Below, piece by piece: positions 1 to 5,090 of a DNA stretch of 11,634 nt; the first letter of the stretch is position 1; the number at the start of each line of letters is the position of its first letter. A model generated the notes under the pieces. It was not told the DNA's origin, searched no databases, and was given only the letters and a program-made list of their open reading frames with translations. The position numbers and the translations under genes are program-made. Source of the DNA: Chloroflexota bacterium (GTDB taxonomy: Bacteria; Chloroflexota; Anaerolineae; B4-G1; SLSP01); the NCBI GenBank assembly GCA_022707665.1, contig JAKJAE010000011.1, positions 1 to 11,634 on the forward strand. Direction: 5' to 3'.

Positions 1-1159
1 AGGTCGCGGTTCCTGGGACGGTCGGGCCGGCGCCGGGGGGCAGTGCAGAGGCGGAGGCGAACTGCACAGTTCGCCCTACGCAGAGGGCAGCGGGTCGCAG
101 TCTCCGGCGGAAGGGGGGGGTAAGGCGCGGAGGCGGAGGCGAACTACAAGTTCGCCCTACGTCAGAGACGGTCCGCAGATGCCACGGACCGGCTTTGCTG
201 TCGATATAGTGTTGGCGGCGCCGGGCGAAGCCGGGATCGAGCTGGGAAAGGGGGAGGGCCTGCCCATCGACCAACATTGGCGGATCGATGGCCCGGACCT
301 TGGGAAGCACAAACAGGACGCCATCCTCTTCCCGGCCATCTGGGAGGCGCTCGAAGTCGACCTGGAGTCGCAGCAAGGCCAGCCAACGGTCGACATCGGG
401 GGCCCGCGCCCCCGTGAGACGTGCCAGAAGGTCGGCATCGGTGCCCGCGAAGTCGTCCTCAACAATGATCCCGTGCTCCAGAGCGGTTCGCAGCGCCCGC
501 GCCATCACGGCATACCACCCCACCTCCTCCGTGGAGCACCAACAGCGGTCGTCGAGATCGATAAAGCGCTCGCCAAGCCAGCGTGCCGTTGCAATATCGT
601 CGACGACGATCCGGTCTTTCCATGGACGCAGATGGTCCAGCAGCGTTCGGGCGTCATCGCCGCTGACCACGCCAAAGTCAACCACGGCATCGCGCAGAAA
701 GTAGTCGAGGCGGTCGGCGCAGAGCCAGGGAAGCGGTTGCTCGAGGAGCGGGAAGTTGTCGGCATTCGTGACCCAGCGCCAATCGAGCCCGTACCTCTGC
801 AGAATGGCCGGAAGATCGGACTGCGCCAGGGACTTCTCGCGGTGGACCTCATGATAAACGTGATCCTGGTTGGGAAACACGAAATCGACGACGTGCGAAA
901 ACGCCGTATGCGCGACGTCGTGGAGAAGCCCAGCCGCCTGTTCGACGACATCGGCCCCAAGACGCTGCAGGAGTGCGGCAACGCCCAACGAGTGGTCGAG
1001 ACGGGTCGTACGTCGTTCAGGCCGGATGAATGCCGTGATGCCTCCCTGATGGACGGCCCGCAGGCGCTGCACAGCCTCAGAGGCGTAGAGCTCGACCAAC
1101 AGAGGCTCGGTGAACCGGACCTCGCCATAGACCGGATCGTTGTAGAGAACGGCGTTCAC
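1..1159 (-). CDS. HD-domain phosphohydrolase (COG1078/SAMHD1-like), 3' end open at window edge
   Basis: Probable metal-dependent (d)NTP or nucleotide phosphohydrolase of the HD superfamily. Counting from the GTG at 1159, the metal-binding set is visible: H56 in RLDHSLGV, H80-D81 in LLHDVAHTAFSH, and D149 in ADRLDYFLRD, the last matching the SAMHD1 segment DKWDYFARD. QRLRAVHQGG (31-40) and the HE pair near residue 103 also fit the family. The GTG start overlaps the stop of the Nudix gene in the tetranucleotide GTGA, so translation is probably coupled; no strong ribosome site is present. Family-like sequence continues to about residue 333. After that the frame enters two palindromic repeats and low-complexity Pro/Ala/Arg-rich sequence, and no stop occurs before base 1. 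The tail is therefore probably not native protein: the original stop may have been lost to repeat insertion or to a frameshift at the eight-G run (113-120). The substrate cannot be told from sequence. Confidence 0.85.
   Translation of the reverse strand, partial: MNAVLYNDPVYGEVRFTEPLLVELYASEAVQRLRAVHQGGITAFIRPERRTTRLDHSLGVAALLQRLGADVVEQAAGLLHDVAHTAFSHVVDFVFPNQDHVYHEVHREKSLAQSDLPAILQRYGLDWRWVTNADNFPLLEQPLPWLCADRLDYFLRDAVVDFGVVSGDDARTLLDHLRPWKDRIVVDDIATARWLGERFIDLDDRCWCSTEEVGWYAVMARALRTALEHGIIVEDDFAGTDADLLARLTGARAPDVDRWLALLRLQVDFERLPDGREEDGVLFVLPKVRAIDPPMLVDGQALPLSQLDPGFARRRQHYIDSKAGPWHLRTVSDVGRTCSSPPPPRLTPPFRRRLRPAALCVGRTVQFASASALPPGAGPTVPGTAT
48..80. repeat. palindromic REP-like repeat, copy A
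   Basis: A perfect 8-bp inverted repeat, GGCGAACT (56-63) and AGTTCGCC (68-75), with loop GCAC. It is preceded by GAGGCGGA and followed by CTACG. The copy at 130-161 has identical arms and flanks and differs only in the loop. It lies inside the open reading frame of the HD gene's 3' tail. It is not recognised as a named family; the form resembles dispersed intergenic REP-type elements. Confidence 0.75.
130..161. repeat. palindromic REP-like repeat, copy B
   Basis: Same element as at 48-80: GAGGCGGA, then arms GGCGAACT (138-145) and AGTTCGCC (149-156), then CTACG, but with loop ACA, one base shorter. The 29 non-loop bases are identical between copies. On the minus strand both copies enter the HD reading frame in the same phase (Val-Gly-Arg-Thr) and diverge after the loop because of its length difference. 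Confidence 0.75.
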
Positions 1160-1683
1160 AGAGTGGCGTCCCGCGCACCTGTATCGAACTGGATCTCGAA
1201 TCCGGCGTCGCCGACCCTGTAATGGCCAAACGTCATCGACCCTGGTGTCAGAACCCTGGGCAGCAACGCAGGCAGGTCCTCGACGAGGGAAAGCCCCGCC
1301 ATCGCCTCACGCTCGACCCATTCCGGTACGCCCTCCTCAGAGGCGACGATGTCGCCTGCGGCAGCCTCACCGACGAAGACAAAGAAGACGACGCCCGGAG
1401 GCTCGGGCAACGTCACGTGGACCACGCCGCGGAGCTCCAGCGTCTCGGCTGTCAGTCCGGTCTCCTCCCGCAGCTCGCGCAGGGCAGAGGTATAGGGCGA
1501 CTCGCCAGGCTCGAGATGGCCGCCGATCCCGTTGTACTTGCCGGCCCACAGGCGCTTGGTCGGCGCTCCCTTGAGCAACAGCACCTTACTGCCACGGGTC
1601 AGGAAGACCAGGGTACGCGCAACGACGGTATACTGCCCTGCGGCGCTGCGCTGATCCTCAGGACGCATAGAGCACGCCCCCAT
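1156..1683 (-). CDS. Nudix hydrolase (MutT-like, 8-oxo-dGTP diphosphatase type)
   Basis: Hydrolyses a nucleoside diphosphate linked to another group; this subfamily is often annotated as 8-oxo-dGTP diphosphatase, but the substrate is not proven here. The complete Nudix box GX5EX7REUXEEXGU is at residues 55-77 (G55, E61, R69-E70, E73-E74, G76), so the catalytic metal site is intact. The upstream strand with LLLKGAPTKRLWAGKYNG is typical of short MutT proteins, as is the length of 175 residues. The start is uncertain. The ATG at 1683 overlaps the toroid gene by 26 bases and lacks a ribosome site. The ATG at 1668 (residue 6) is preceded by GGGGG about ten bases upstream and overlaps by only 11, and may be the real start. 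The stop overlaps the GTG of the HD gene, placing it mid-operon. Confidence 0.93.
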   Translation of the reverse strand: MGACSMRPEDQRSAAGQYTVVARTLVFLTRGSKVLLLKGAPTKRLWAGKYNGIGGHLEPGESPYTSALRELREETGLTAETLELRGVVHVTLPEPPGVVFFVFVGEAAAGDIVASEEGVPEWVEREAMAGLSLVEDLPALLPRVLTPGSMTFGHYRVGDAGFEIQFDTGARDATL

Positions 1684-2587
1684 AGTTCAGCACGAGCGCA
1701 TGGACTGCCTCGAAAGTGAGCCAGCGGCTGGGCTGAAAGATACGTTCAATGGCCAATGCCGGCGTGACCTTCTGCTTATGCCAGCGCCCGTCGGCATCCT
1801 GCAGATCCAGCACGAAGCGCAGCAGCCGTTGGCTGGTCGGGTGAGCGCGGTGGGCCGTATGGGCCAGCACGTGACAGAGCTCGATCAGGTCAGTGTCGTA
1901 GAAACGTGGAAAACGGAGTTTGGTCCAGTCGCTGTCCTCGCCTTCGAGGTCATACGTGTGGCGAAGAAGGTACGCGCAGAGCCGGTCCATCGTCGCCTCA
2001 TCGCCGCCCGGCGCGTCGGTGTCACAATGGATGATGGCGGCCATGGACTTGACGGCGCCTGCCCTGCAAGCCCGATCATCCATGGCACAGCCCAGGTGAT
2101 CGGGGTCGTTGCGCACCGCTTCTGCCATAGCTTCCCAGGCGGACTGCACGCGGGGATCTTCGCCATACCCGAAGTGTGTCAGAATGTGCAGAGCCATCCC
2201 GGCATAGCAATGCCAGGGGGCCGCCCCCCCTCCCTGTGGCGCATAGTGCCCGTCCTGACGCCTGCCAATGGCAAGCAGATTCTCGCAGACCGGCTCGATC
2301 TCGGGATAGCGCGGGACACCCATCTGCGCCAAGAGGTAGAGCGTGCCGAAGTTGCCCACCGGGCCGCCATAGTAAGGGGACTCAGCACGCCCCCAGAAGT
2401 GCATCGGGTCACAGCGACGACGAAGGTTCGCCACGGGTTCCCAGTCGAGGAGAGCGCGCTGCTCCGCGGCCAACTGCGTCACGGGACGCCCGTACACATA
2501 CCTCAACGTCTGGAGCCGTACGGAGGGATTGCCGGGATCCAGCAGCCAGGGCACCGGATCACGGGCGACCAGATCCATCCAATGCAT
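1658..2587 (-). CDS. alpha/alpha-toroid (prenyltransferase/squalene-cyclase-like) repeat protein, unknown function
   Basis: A 309-residue soluble protein without signal peptide or membrane segments. It has repeated helical-hairpin units of the squalene-cyclase/prenyltransferase fold: GNFGTLYLLAQMG (78-90), HCYAGMALHILTHFGYGEDPRV (about 126-147), GCAMDDRACRAGAVKSMAAI (about 165-184) and a C-terminal FYDTDLIELCHVLAHT segment. The 'FGYGEDPRV' and 'C..GAVK.' patterns match a family common in Chloroflexota that databases often label, wrongly, as 'nitrogen fixation protein NifH'. No P-loop is present, so it is not nitrogenase reductase, and I see no DXDD cyclase motif. Conserved Cys/His residues could bind a metal, but that is speculation. 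It lies 41 bases after the adenosine-specific-kinase gene and its end overlaps the Nudix start, so it is co-transcribed with both. The ATG at 2587 has a weak purine-rich site; Met4 is an alternative. Confidence 0.8.
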   Translation of the reverse strand: MHWMDLVARDPVPWLLDPGNPSVRLQTLRYVYGRPVTQLAAEQRALLDWEPVANLRRRCDPMHFWGRAESPYYGGPVGNFGTLYLLAQMGVPRYPEIEPVCENLLAIGRRQDGHYAPQGGGAAPWHCYAGMALHILTHFGYGEDPRVQSAWEAMAEAVRNDPDHLGCAMDDRACRAGAVKSMAAIIHCDTDAPGGDEATMDRLCAYLLRHTYDLEGEDSDWTKLRFPRFYDTDLIELCHVLAHTAHRAHPTSQRLLRFVLDLQDADGRWHKQKVTPALAIERIFQPSRWLTFEAVHALVLNYGGVLYAS

Positions 2588-2628
2588 CAGTCGGCGCCCT
2601 TTCGCAGCCTCAGGCTCGAAGATGTCAC

Positions 2629-3120
2629 TTAGAGCTTGTAGCCGATGGCGCGCAGGAATCCCTTACGCCAGGCGATATCCTCTTCGCCCTCTATCCCCTT
2701 GCTCTTGAAACCATCAATGACACCCAGTATGCCCCGCCCCAGCTCGCTCTCGGCGAGGATCACCTCGACCGGGTTGGCTGTCGCGCAGAAGAGGGTCACC
2801 ACTTCAGGGACCGCCTTGATAGCGTTGAGCACGTTGACAGGGAAGAAGCCCTCGGCAAGGAAGATGATGAAACTGTGGCCCGCACTCAGGGTCTCTGCAT
2901 TTGCCCGCGCAAGCGCGATCATCGCCTCATCCGTACCGCTCCAACGGATGAGAGCCTTCCCCGAAGCCTCACAGAAAGCCAGGCCGAACTTGATACCGGG
3001 AACCGCCGTCACCAGAGCTTCGTGGAGATCCTCAACAGTCTTGATGAAATGTGACTGCCCGAGGATGAAGTTGATGGCTTCGGGCTTGTCGATTGAGACG
3101 ACCTTCAGCTCGAGTGGCAT
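2629..3120 (-). CDS. adenosine-specific kinase-like protein (DUF355 family)
   Basis: A small 163-residue protein matching the DUF355 / adenosine-specific kinase family along its whole length. Landmarks are NFILGQSHFIKTVEDL near the N-terminus, PGIKFGLAFCEASG, AGHSFIIFL, FPVNVLNAIKAVPEVV, FCATANPVEVI and GRGILGVIDG. The family was named from structural work on an archaeal member that binds adenosine nucleotides; the physiological reaction is poorly established, so 'kinase' is a family label. The reading frame extends upstream to an ATG at 3153, but AAGGAGGT at 3125-3132 sits four bases before the ATG at 3120, and family members begin at about this point, so 3120 is chosen. It follows the CinA-type gene by 32 bases in the same operon and is cytoplasmic, with no signal or membrane segment. 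Confidence 0.92.
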   Translation of the reverse strand: MPLELKVVSIDKPEAINFILGQSHFIKTVEDLHEALVTAVPGIKFGLAFCEASGKALIRWSGTDEAMIALARANAETLSAGHSFIIFLAEGFFPVNVLNAIKAVPEVVTLFCATANPVEVILAESELGRGILGVIDGFKSKGIEGEEDIAWRKGFLRAIGYKL

Positions 3121-3124
3121 CGCG

Positions 3125-3132
3125 ACCTCCTT
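3125..3132 (-). promoter_or_regulatory. strong ribosome binding site of the adenosine-specific kinase gene
   Basis: AAGGAGGT on the minus strand, four bases ahead of ATG 3120. It decides the start against an in-frame ATG at 3153 that overlaps the stop of the CinA-type gene (TGATG) but has no such site. Confidence 0.85.
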
Positions 3133-3152
3133 GTAATGACCGCTGCAGCCCA

Positions 3153-3986
3153 TCAGGGAGAGTGTGGGTCCTCCTCATGAGTATACCGCAAGCCCGCAGC
3201 TTGCAGTGCAAGGCCCAGGTCCGCCAGTGCAGCGTGGACGGCCTTCCTGGCCAGGTTATCACTCGCGGCATTGATCGAAGCTATGACGCGCAGTCCCTCT
3301 CGACCGGCTGCCGGAAAAGGTTGTGCCAGCGACTTGAGATAGACCTCGGGGTGCAGCGTCGTAGCCTGCTTCAAAGGCCCGGCAACATCGGCCTCATCGT
3401 CCACGAAGACGCGCAGCGCTGCATGGGCCCAGAAGCCGAGGGAGAAACGCTGCCGCAGCTCAGGCACGACCGAGGCTGCAAAGATGGCATCGAGCTCAGC
3501 AGGCACACCCGGCAGGACATAGAGGATCGTGCCCTGGACCTCCACACACACGGCAGGAGCCGTGCCCACGGGATTGGGCAGAGGGCGTGCGCCATCCGGA
3601 AGGCGTGCCATCTTCTCGCGCGCGGCTTCGGGACCCCGCTGCTCGAGGTAGCCAGCTGCCATGAGCTGATCATACTGTGCCTCGACCATCCTGCGTGCTT
3701 CAACATTCTGCACCAGGTCGCGGCCCAGGTATTGCGCCAACGACTGCAGCGTCAGATCATCCCCGGTTGGCCCGAGCCCACCGCTACAGAGCACCACATC
3801 CGGTCTGGAAGCCAGGAGATACCCCAGGCCACTGCCGATACTGTCAGGGCTATCACGCACGATCACGGCCTGATTGACGCAGAATCCAAGGTGCGTGAGG
3901 CTCTGGCTGAGCGTATAGAGATTGAGGTCACGGATCTCGCCATTGAGCAATTCGTTGCCAATGGCCAACAGGCTACAGGTAGGCAC
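3153..3986 (-). CDS. CinA-like protein, MoaB/MogA-fold domain only (COG1058)
   Basis: Member of the competence/damage-inducible CinA N-terminal family. From GTG 3986 the protein has 277 residues: LLAIGNELLNGEI at 6-18, the signature GGLGPTGDDLT at 69-79, NPVGTAPA at 138-145, and LPGVPAEL at 158-165. The C-terminal nicotinamide-nucleotide amidase domain of full-length CinA is absent, so this is the short form. In that form the MoaB-fold domain may act as an ADP-ribose or NAD-derivative pyrophosphatase, but activity here is inferred only. The start is ambiguous. ATG 3992 has AGAGGA directly abutting it, too close to work, whereas GTG 3986 lies six bases after that site and gives the usual family N-terminus; a further in-frame ATG at 4043 lacks a ribosome site. 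It is the first gene of the tight five-gene block, 101 bases behind the receiver pair. Confidence 0.92.
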   Translation of the reverse strand: MPTCSLLAIGNELLNGEIRDLNLYTLSQSLTHLGFCVNQAVIVRDSPDSIGSGLGYLLASRPDVVLCSGGLGPTGDDLTLQSLAQYLGRDLVQNVEARRMVEAQYDQLMAAGYLEQRGPEAAREKMARLPDGARPLPNPVGTAPAVCVEVQGTILYVLPGVPAELDAIFAASVVPELRQRFSLGFWAHAALRVFVDDEADVAGPLKQATTLHPEVYLKSLAQPFPAAGREGLRVIASINAASDNLARKAVHAALADLGLALQAAGLRYTHEEDPHSP

Positions 3987-3992
3987 GTGCAT

Positions 3993-3998
3993 TCCTCT
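3993..3998 (-). promoter_or_regulatory. ribosome binding site that favours the GTG start of the CinA-like gene
   Basis: AGAGGA on the minus strand. It ends immediately before ATG 3992 and six bases before GTG 3986, so spacing supports initiation at the GTG rather than the ATG. Confidence 0.55.
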
Positions 3999-4044
3999 GT
4001 GTATCAGTAGCGGAGCTCTGGCCTTTTGGATGGCCACAGGCATC

Positions 4045-4081
4045 GGGACGCTACAAACGTCAGGGGCAGAAACAGCGTCCC
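4045..4081 (-). other. stem-loop between the receiver genes and the CinA-like gene
   Basis: Perfect 8-bp inverted repeat, GGGACGCT (4045-4052) and AGCGTCCC (4074-4081), enclosing 21 bases. It begins six bases after the stop of the second receiver gene. No T-run follows on the minus strand, so it is not a canonical intrinsic terminator. It could attenuate, stabilise or mark processing between the receiver pair and the downstream operon. Confidence 0.45.
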
Positions 4082-4087
4082 AGGGTG

Positions 4088-4477
4088 TCAGTTTCGGGAG
4101 TTCAACACCGTGTTAACAGCAGTGCGGAGCTCGTTGGGCGTGAACGGTTTGGTGATGTAGACCTGCACCTTGGCGATGTGCTCGCCCAGGACACGATCGA
4201 TCGGTGTGTTTTGCGCCGTGATCACGATGACCGGGATATTGCACAGATCAGCATCATCCTTCATCACCTGGTAGACCGCCCAGCCCCCAAGGTCAGGCAG
4301 CATCAAGTCCAGGAGGACAAGATCGGGAGGGGTCTCTCGCATCCGACTCAGGCCGGTTCTGCCATCCCCGGCACCGATCAGCTCGAAGCGCGCCGGGTCA
4401 AGCATGATGCGGACGAGGTCCACCATGTCGGCGTCATCCTCGATGTAAATGATTCGGCGTTTCCCAGTTCTCTCCAA
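4088..4477 (-). CDS. single-domain response regulator (CheY-like receiver), second of a pair
   Basis: A 129-residue receiver domain with no output domain. Acidic pocket E13-D14-D15 (IEDDAD), phosphoacceptor D57 (LVLLDLMLP), switch T87 (VIVITA) and K110 (ITKPF) are all present, so it should accept a phosphoryl group. The start codon is TTG at 4477; GAGGAG eight bases upstream overlaps the TGA stop of the preceding receiver gene (TGAGGAG), implying coupled translation. It is clearly a paralogue of the upstream protein: both share the (V)ELI/(F)ELIGA..GR.GL pattern, LDLMxPD, GWxVYQxMK and IPVIVxTA. No histidine kinase is visible in the window, so its partner is unknown. Residues 105-108 (VQVYI) replace the VDDYV of the paralogue, a difference near the signalling face. 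Confidence 0.93.
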   Translation of the reverse strand: MERTGKRRIIYIEDDADMVDLVRIMLDPARFELIGAGDGRTGLSRMRETPPDLVLLDLMLPDLGGWAVYQVMKDDADLCNIPVIVITAQNTPIDRVLGEHIAKVQVYITKPFTPNELRTAVNTVLNSRN

Positions 4478-4489
4478 GGGGACGGCTCC

Positions 4490-4882
4490 TCAGATGTCGA
4501 GGCTAAGGACCTTCTTGACACTGGCAAGCAGTTCTTGAGGCCCGAATGGCTTTGTGACGTAGTCATCGACTTTGGCAATGTGCAACCCAAGGACCTTGTC
4601 AATACTTTGGGCCTTTGCTGTTACGACGATGACAGGAATCGTGCTCAGGTCCTCATCAGCCTTCATCTGCTGATAGACTTCCCACCCATCCATATCGGGC
4701 ATCATCAGGTCCAGCAGCACGAGGTCAGGCTTGACTTCCCGGACCGTGCCGAGTCCCTCGCGCCCGCCCACAGCACCAATCAACTCGAAATTGCGCCGAC
4801 CAAGGATAAGCTTGATGAGCTCGATCATCTCGGGTTCGTCTTCGATACAGACGACTTTCAGGGGACCTTGGGAATCAGCCAC
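4490..4882 (-). CDS. single-domain response regulator (CheY-like receiver), first of a pair
   Basis: A 130-residue stand-alone receiver. E14-D15-E16 (CIEDEPEM), phosphoacceptor D58 (LVLLDLMMPDMDGW), T88 (VIVVTA) and K111 (VTKPFGP) form the complete phosphorylation site. The start is GTG at 4882, preceded by AGGAGGT six bases upstream, a strong site that compensates for the weaker codon. It is the first gene after the minus-strand promoter at 4913-4940, with a leader of only about 24 bases, and lies 12 bases ahead of its paralogue. With no DNA-binding or enzymatic output domain, it must work by protein-protein contact, as CheY or Spo0F do, or as a phosphate sink. Which pathway it serves cannot be read from this window. 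Confidence 0.94.
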   Translation of the reverse strand: MADSQGPLKVVCIEDEPEMIELIKLILGRRNFELIGAVGGREGLGTVREVKPDLVLLDLMMPDMDGWEVYQQMKADEDLSTIPVIVVTAKAQSIDKVLGLHIAKVDDYVTKPFGPQELLASVKKVLSLDI

Positions 4883-4912
4883 AACGTACCTCCTCGCTCA
4901 TACGTCTCACCT

Positions 4913-4940
4913 AGTGTAACACAACTCATGGGCTTGTCAA
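4913..4940 (-). promoter_or_regulatory. sigma70-type promoter of the receiver pair
   Basis: On the minus strand a perfect -35 TTGACA (4935-4940), a 16-base spacer, and -10 TACACT (4913-4918, four of six consensus bases). Transcription would start near 4906, giving a short leader before the AGGAGGT site and GTG 4882. It may also feed the downstream operon. Confidence 0.65.
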
Positions 4941-4977
4941 TATGCAGCGTGCTGAGTCGCAAATCCTGTAAGTTTCG

Positions 4978-5047
4978 TTGCGCCTCACCCCAGTACTTAG
5001 TATAGTCCAGACTGGATGGAAGCACAACTGCACACATCCGGTATAAT
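4978..5047 (+). promoter_or_regulatory. candidate promoters of the secreted protease gene
   Basis: Two possible -10 boxes lie upstream of the protease. TATAGT (5001-5006) has a 17-base spacing from TTGCGC (4978-4983). TATAAT (5042-5047) is a perfect -10 but has no convincing -35 at 16-18 bases. Either would give a leader of roughly 35-80 bases before AAGGGAGAGGA and ATG 5091. The region is divergent from the receiver-pair promoter. Confidence 0.35.
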
Positions 5048-5090
5048 CGACCTGCACGAACGTGCCGGCGCGGCGAAGGGAGAGGATCCT

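Noticed and set aside
48..161. CRISPR array
   Set aside because: Only two units, palindromic with a variable centre inside the repeat, and no further spacers or cas genes.
505..1128. Minus-strand open frame of 207 codons
   Set aside because: Wrong frame of the same strand; Ser/Arg-rich out-of-frame composition, whereas the GTG-1159 frame shows the HD family motifs.
179..1222. Long open frame on the plus strand (347 codons)
   Set aside because: It mirrors the minus-strand HD gene, which carries the full set of HD metal residues and family motifs; the plus-strand protein shows no recognisable domain.
1700..2632. Plus-strand open frame of 310 codons
   Set aside because: Antisense shadow of the toroid gene, which has coherent repeat units and fits the operon spacing.
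3118..3153. Upstream ATG at 3153 for the adenosine-specific kinase gene
   Set aside because: The added residues are not family-like and would span the strong AAGGAGGT site that serves ATG 3120.
3093..4010. Plus-strand open frame of 305 codons
   Set aside because: Antisense shadow of the CinA-like gene with its intact GGLGPTGDDLT and LPGVPAEL motifs.
4019..4036. Small inverted repeat TGGCC/GGCCA upstream of the CinA-like gene
   Set aside because: Five-base arms with no following T-run; expected by chance in GC-rich sequence.
4085..5005. Plus-strand open frame of 306 codons
   Set aside because: Antisense of the two receiver genes; its apparent internal repetition only reflects their paralogy.
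5016..5090. N-terminal extension of the protease to ATG 5016
   Set aside because: It would bury the signal peptide; ATG 5091 has AGAGGA four bases upstream and a clean signal sequence, and the extension overlaps the candidate TATAAT box.
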